Below, piece by piece: positions 22,404-23,825 of a stretch of DNA of 23,825 bases. This stretch comes from an uncultured Eubacteriales bacterium. GTDB lineage: Bacteria; Bacillota; Clostridia; Christensenellales; Borkfalkiaceae. The position numbers and the translations under genes are program-made. The stretch lies in the NCBI GenBank assembly GCA_958405585.1, contig CATYEP010000009.1:1-23825 (forward strand), read 5' to 3'. Position 1 is the first letter of the stretch. Each line of letters begins with the position of its first letter. A model generated the notes under the pieces. The model did not search any database. It was not told the DNA's origin and worked only from the letters and a program-made list of their open reading frames with translations.

Positions 22404-23825
22404 TTAGGAATTTTTCACTTGTATATACTCTTTTTCTGCAATGACCGCTTTTAATTGATCCTCGTCGGCGTAACCGAACGCACTCAACGCTTCTTGTATA
22501 TTAGAATCCACCGAAGCAAAATCCACCGGTTCTCCGCAACTCTCATGCGTCAGACAGAATTTCGCGGTAACCAACGAAATCGAAGGGATCAAATTTATTT
22601 TTCCCATCAATGAAATCAGATCGTAGCCGCCCGACGCACTTTCTCCTCTGGCAATATATAGATCAAGATTACCCAAAGCTGTATTTCCGGCAACAGCTCC
22701 CATATTCAGACCGAATTTATATACGCCGGCAGCTTTTTGCAAAACAGTAAAATAATCATCGTCGATTTCTTTGATCTCTTTTTCCAAAGAACCAATGTCT
22801 GCGGTGTACAAATAGCCTGTTACCATCTCTCCGACGTCTTTCGTCGTTCCGTCCGACGTTGTTCCGTCTTTAGGAAGCTTTGATGTTATGGCATCTCCCA
22901 AATTCAGTATAAAAGTAATTTGTTCAATTATATGTGCCCCAAAATATTGGAAAGTCATAACCCGCTTTTCCAGATAATTAACATCTCGGAAAGTTCCGAA
23001 AAATGCATTTTTAACTTCAGTTGTCTGATGACGATTTATATAAATCAAACCGCTTTTCATGACAACATTTGTTTCTGCGTCTCCGGCAATCGCTATCATT
23101 TTTACTGCGGCAAATCCCTTGACCTGAACTTTCAAATGGAAATATATTTCTCCGTTTTCTTCTACCCCGACCTTCAATTCAACCGGGATATCAGTCAGCC
23201 GCAGTAAATCCGACCCGAACAAATCCGCTGAAATATTCCCCTTCAGATAATAACCCGTATCTTTATAATTATACGAATGCAAAACATCCTGCAGCAGCTG
23301 TGCGATCGTCGATACGTCCATATAGCTGTCCGCATCCGCGGGAGCCGCGATCGCTTCCGCACCCTGCAATGCCGCAAGCCCGATCTTCAATCCGTCAGCT
23401 TCCACAACCAGCCCCGATCCGCTTGCGTCCGCCGCGATCTGCGCACCTTCCGATACGCCCGCGCCGGCTTCTTTGCCCGTATATTCATCGATGATGCCAA
23501 GAATAAGATTGCACCATTCCTCCGTGTCCATAACGCCGAAGATCGAGCTGTTGATCGTTTCGTAGTAACCGCCCAGGATCTTATTCACAAACGCGAAATA
23601 ATATGTATCGCTTCCGATCCCCAACAGCGGCGCCAATAACGGCAATACCGTTTCTCCCGCATCAAACAACGCATAAACCGGCAATTTTACCCGCAAAGGC
23701 ACTCCGCCTTCAAACCCGATCGTCGAATATCTTGCATAAACCATATCCTGAACGATCGCCAGCTCCATATAATGATTTCCCGAAGACGTCAATATCTCTG
23801 CGCTGAACTGCAGATCCAACCTCAC
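22404..23825 (-). CDS. C-terminal part of an unrecognised beta-rich protein
   Basis: The frame is open at the right edge, so at least 473 residues are visible and the N-terminus is missing; the GTG at the border is probably not a true start. I do not recognise the family. The sequence alternates short beta-like strands with small residues (LDLQFSAEIL, ELAIVQDMVYARYS, YYLKGNISADLFG, VELKVGVEE, GEIYFHLKVQVKG, NLDLYIARGESASGGY). It looks like two or three related beta modules joined by helices and by a D/T/G-rich linker (LPKDGTTSDGTTKDVG). A cysteine pair, CLTHESC, lies near the end. There is no membrane helix or LPxTG-like sorting signal at the C-terminus. A secreted or lipid-anchored surface protein is likely from the composition, but the signal peptide would be outside the window. 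Confidence 0.75.
   Translation of the reverse strand: MRLDLQFSAEILTSSGNHYMELAIVQDMVYARYSTIGFEGGVPLRVKLPVYALFDAGETVLPLLAPLLGIGSDTYYFAFVNKILGGYYETINSSIFGVMDTEEWCNLILGIIDEYTGKEAGAGVSEGAQIAADASGSGLVVEADGLKIGLAALQGAEAIAAPADADSYMDVSTIAQLLQDVLHSYNYKDTGYYLKGNISADLFGSDLLRLTDIPVELKVGVEENGEIYFHLKVQVKGFAAVKMIAIAGDAETNVVMKSGLIYINRHQTTEVKNAFFGTFRDVNYLEKRVMTFQYFGAHIIEQITFILNLGDAITSKLPKDGTTSDGTTKDVGEMVTGYLYTADIGSLEKEIKEIDDDYFTVLQKAAGVYKFGLNMGAVAGNTALGNLDLYIARGESASGGYDLISLMGKINLIPSISLVTAKFCLTHESCGEPVDFASVDSNIQEALSAFGYADEDQLKAVIAEKEYIQVKNS

Noticed and set aside
1..23825. CRISPR array, tRNA, rRNA, insertion sequence or phage genes
   Set aside because: No regular spaced repeats, cloverleaf, transposase motif or terminal repeats were seen. 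The repeated sequences present are hairpins and a short coding repeat.

Overview
The window looks like chromosomal DNA from a Clostridia-type member of the Bacillota. The evidence is the polC/ispG-rimP-nusA-ylxR-ylxQ-infB-rbfA-nrnA-truB-ribF gene order, an M24 peptidase-efp pair, a leucine T-box, purine-rich Shine-Dalgarno sites, TTG/GTG starts, and vegetative promoters that all have a 17-nt spacer. GC content looks moderate (by eye about half). An uncultivated Christensenellales-like gut lineage is plausible, but that is only an inference.

Layout: (1) At the left edge a minus-strand promoter fires out of the window. Divergent from it is the only plus-strand gene (354-2372), a 672-residue PadR-type winged-helix regulator with a very long disordered linker and four C-terminal membrane helices. 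(2) 2759-5778, minus strand: an M24 Xaa-Pro peptidase (apparently leaderless), efp, dtd and a PhnP-like metallo-beta-lactamase-fold hydrolase. (3) 5860-17911, minus strand: the transcription/translation super-operon. It runs ispG, a PolC-derived exonuclease protein, rimP, nusA, rnpM(ylxR), ylxQ, infB, rbfA, nrnA, truB, ribF and an endonuclease-IV-like TIM-barrel protein. A strong internal promoter plus an attenuator-like hairpin sits in front of rimP. (4) 17947-19716, minus strand: nrdR and a GT4 glycosyltransferase, each with its own promoter. (5) 20169-22289, minus strand: leuA behind a leucine-specific T-box leader, with unusual inverted repeats both between T-box and gene and after the gene. 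(6) 22404 to the right edge: the C-terminal part of an unrecognised beta-rich protein.

The most striking item is the gene at 15283-16845. It occupies the usual polC locus but encodes only the PolC N-terminal region, the OB fold and the DEDDh proofreading exonuclease. The PHP and polymerase modules are absent, and a perfect-looking beta-clamp pentapeptide (QMNLF) lies between the OB fold and the exonuclease. This suggests a stand-alone, clamp-tethered proofreading subunit derived from PolC. Second is the membrane-anchored PadR regulator. Third are the RNA-level control elements: the rimP-nusA leader terminator, the T-box followed by a possible two-state hairpin switch, the leaderless peptidase mRNA, and the tail-less hairpin cluster after leuA.

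No tRNA, rRNA, CRISPR array, transposase or phage gene was seen. All names rest on reading motifs in the translated sequence; no database search was possible.
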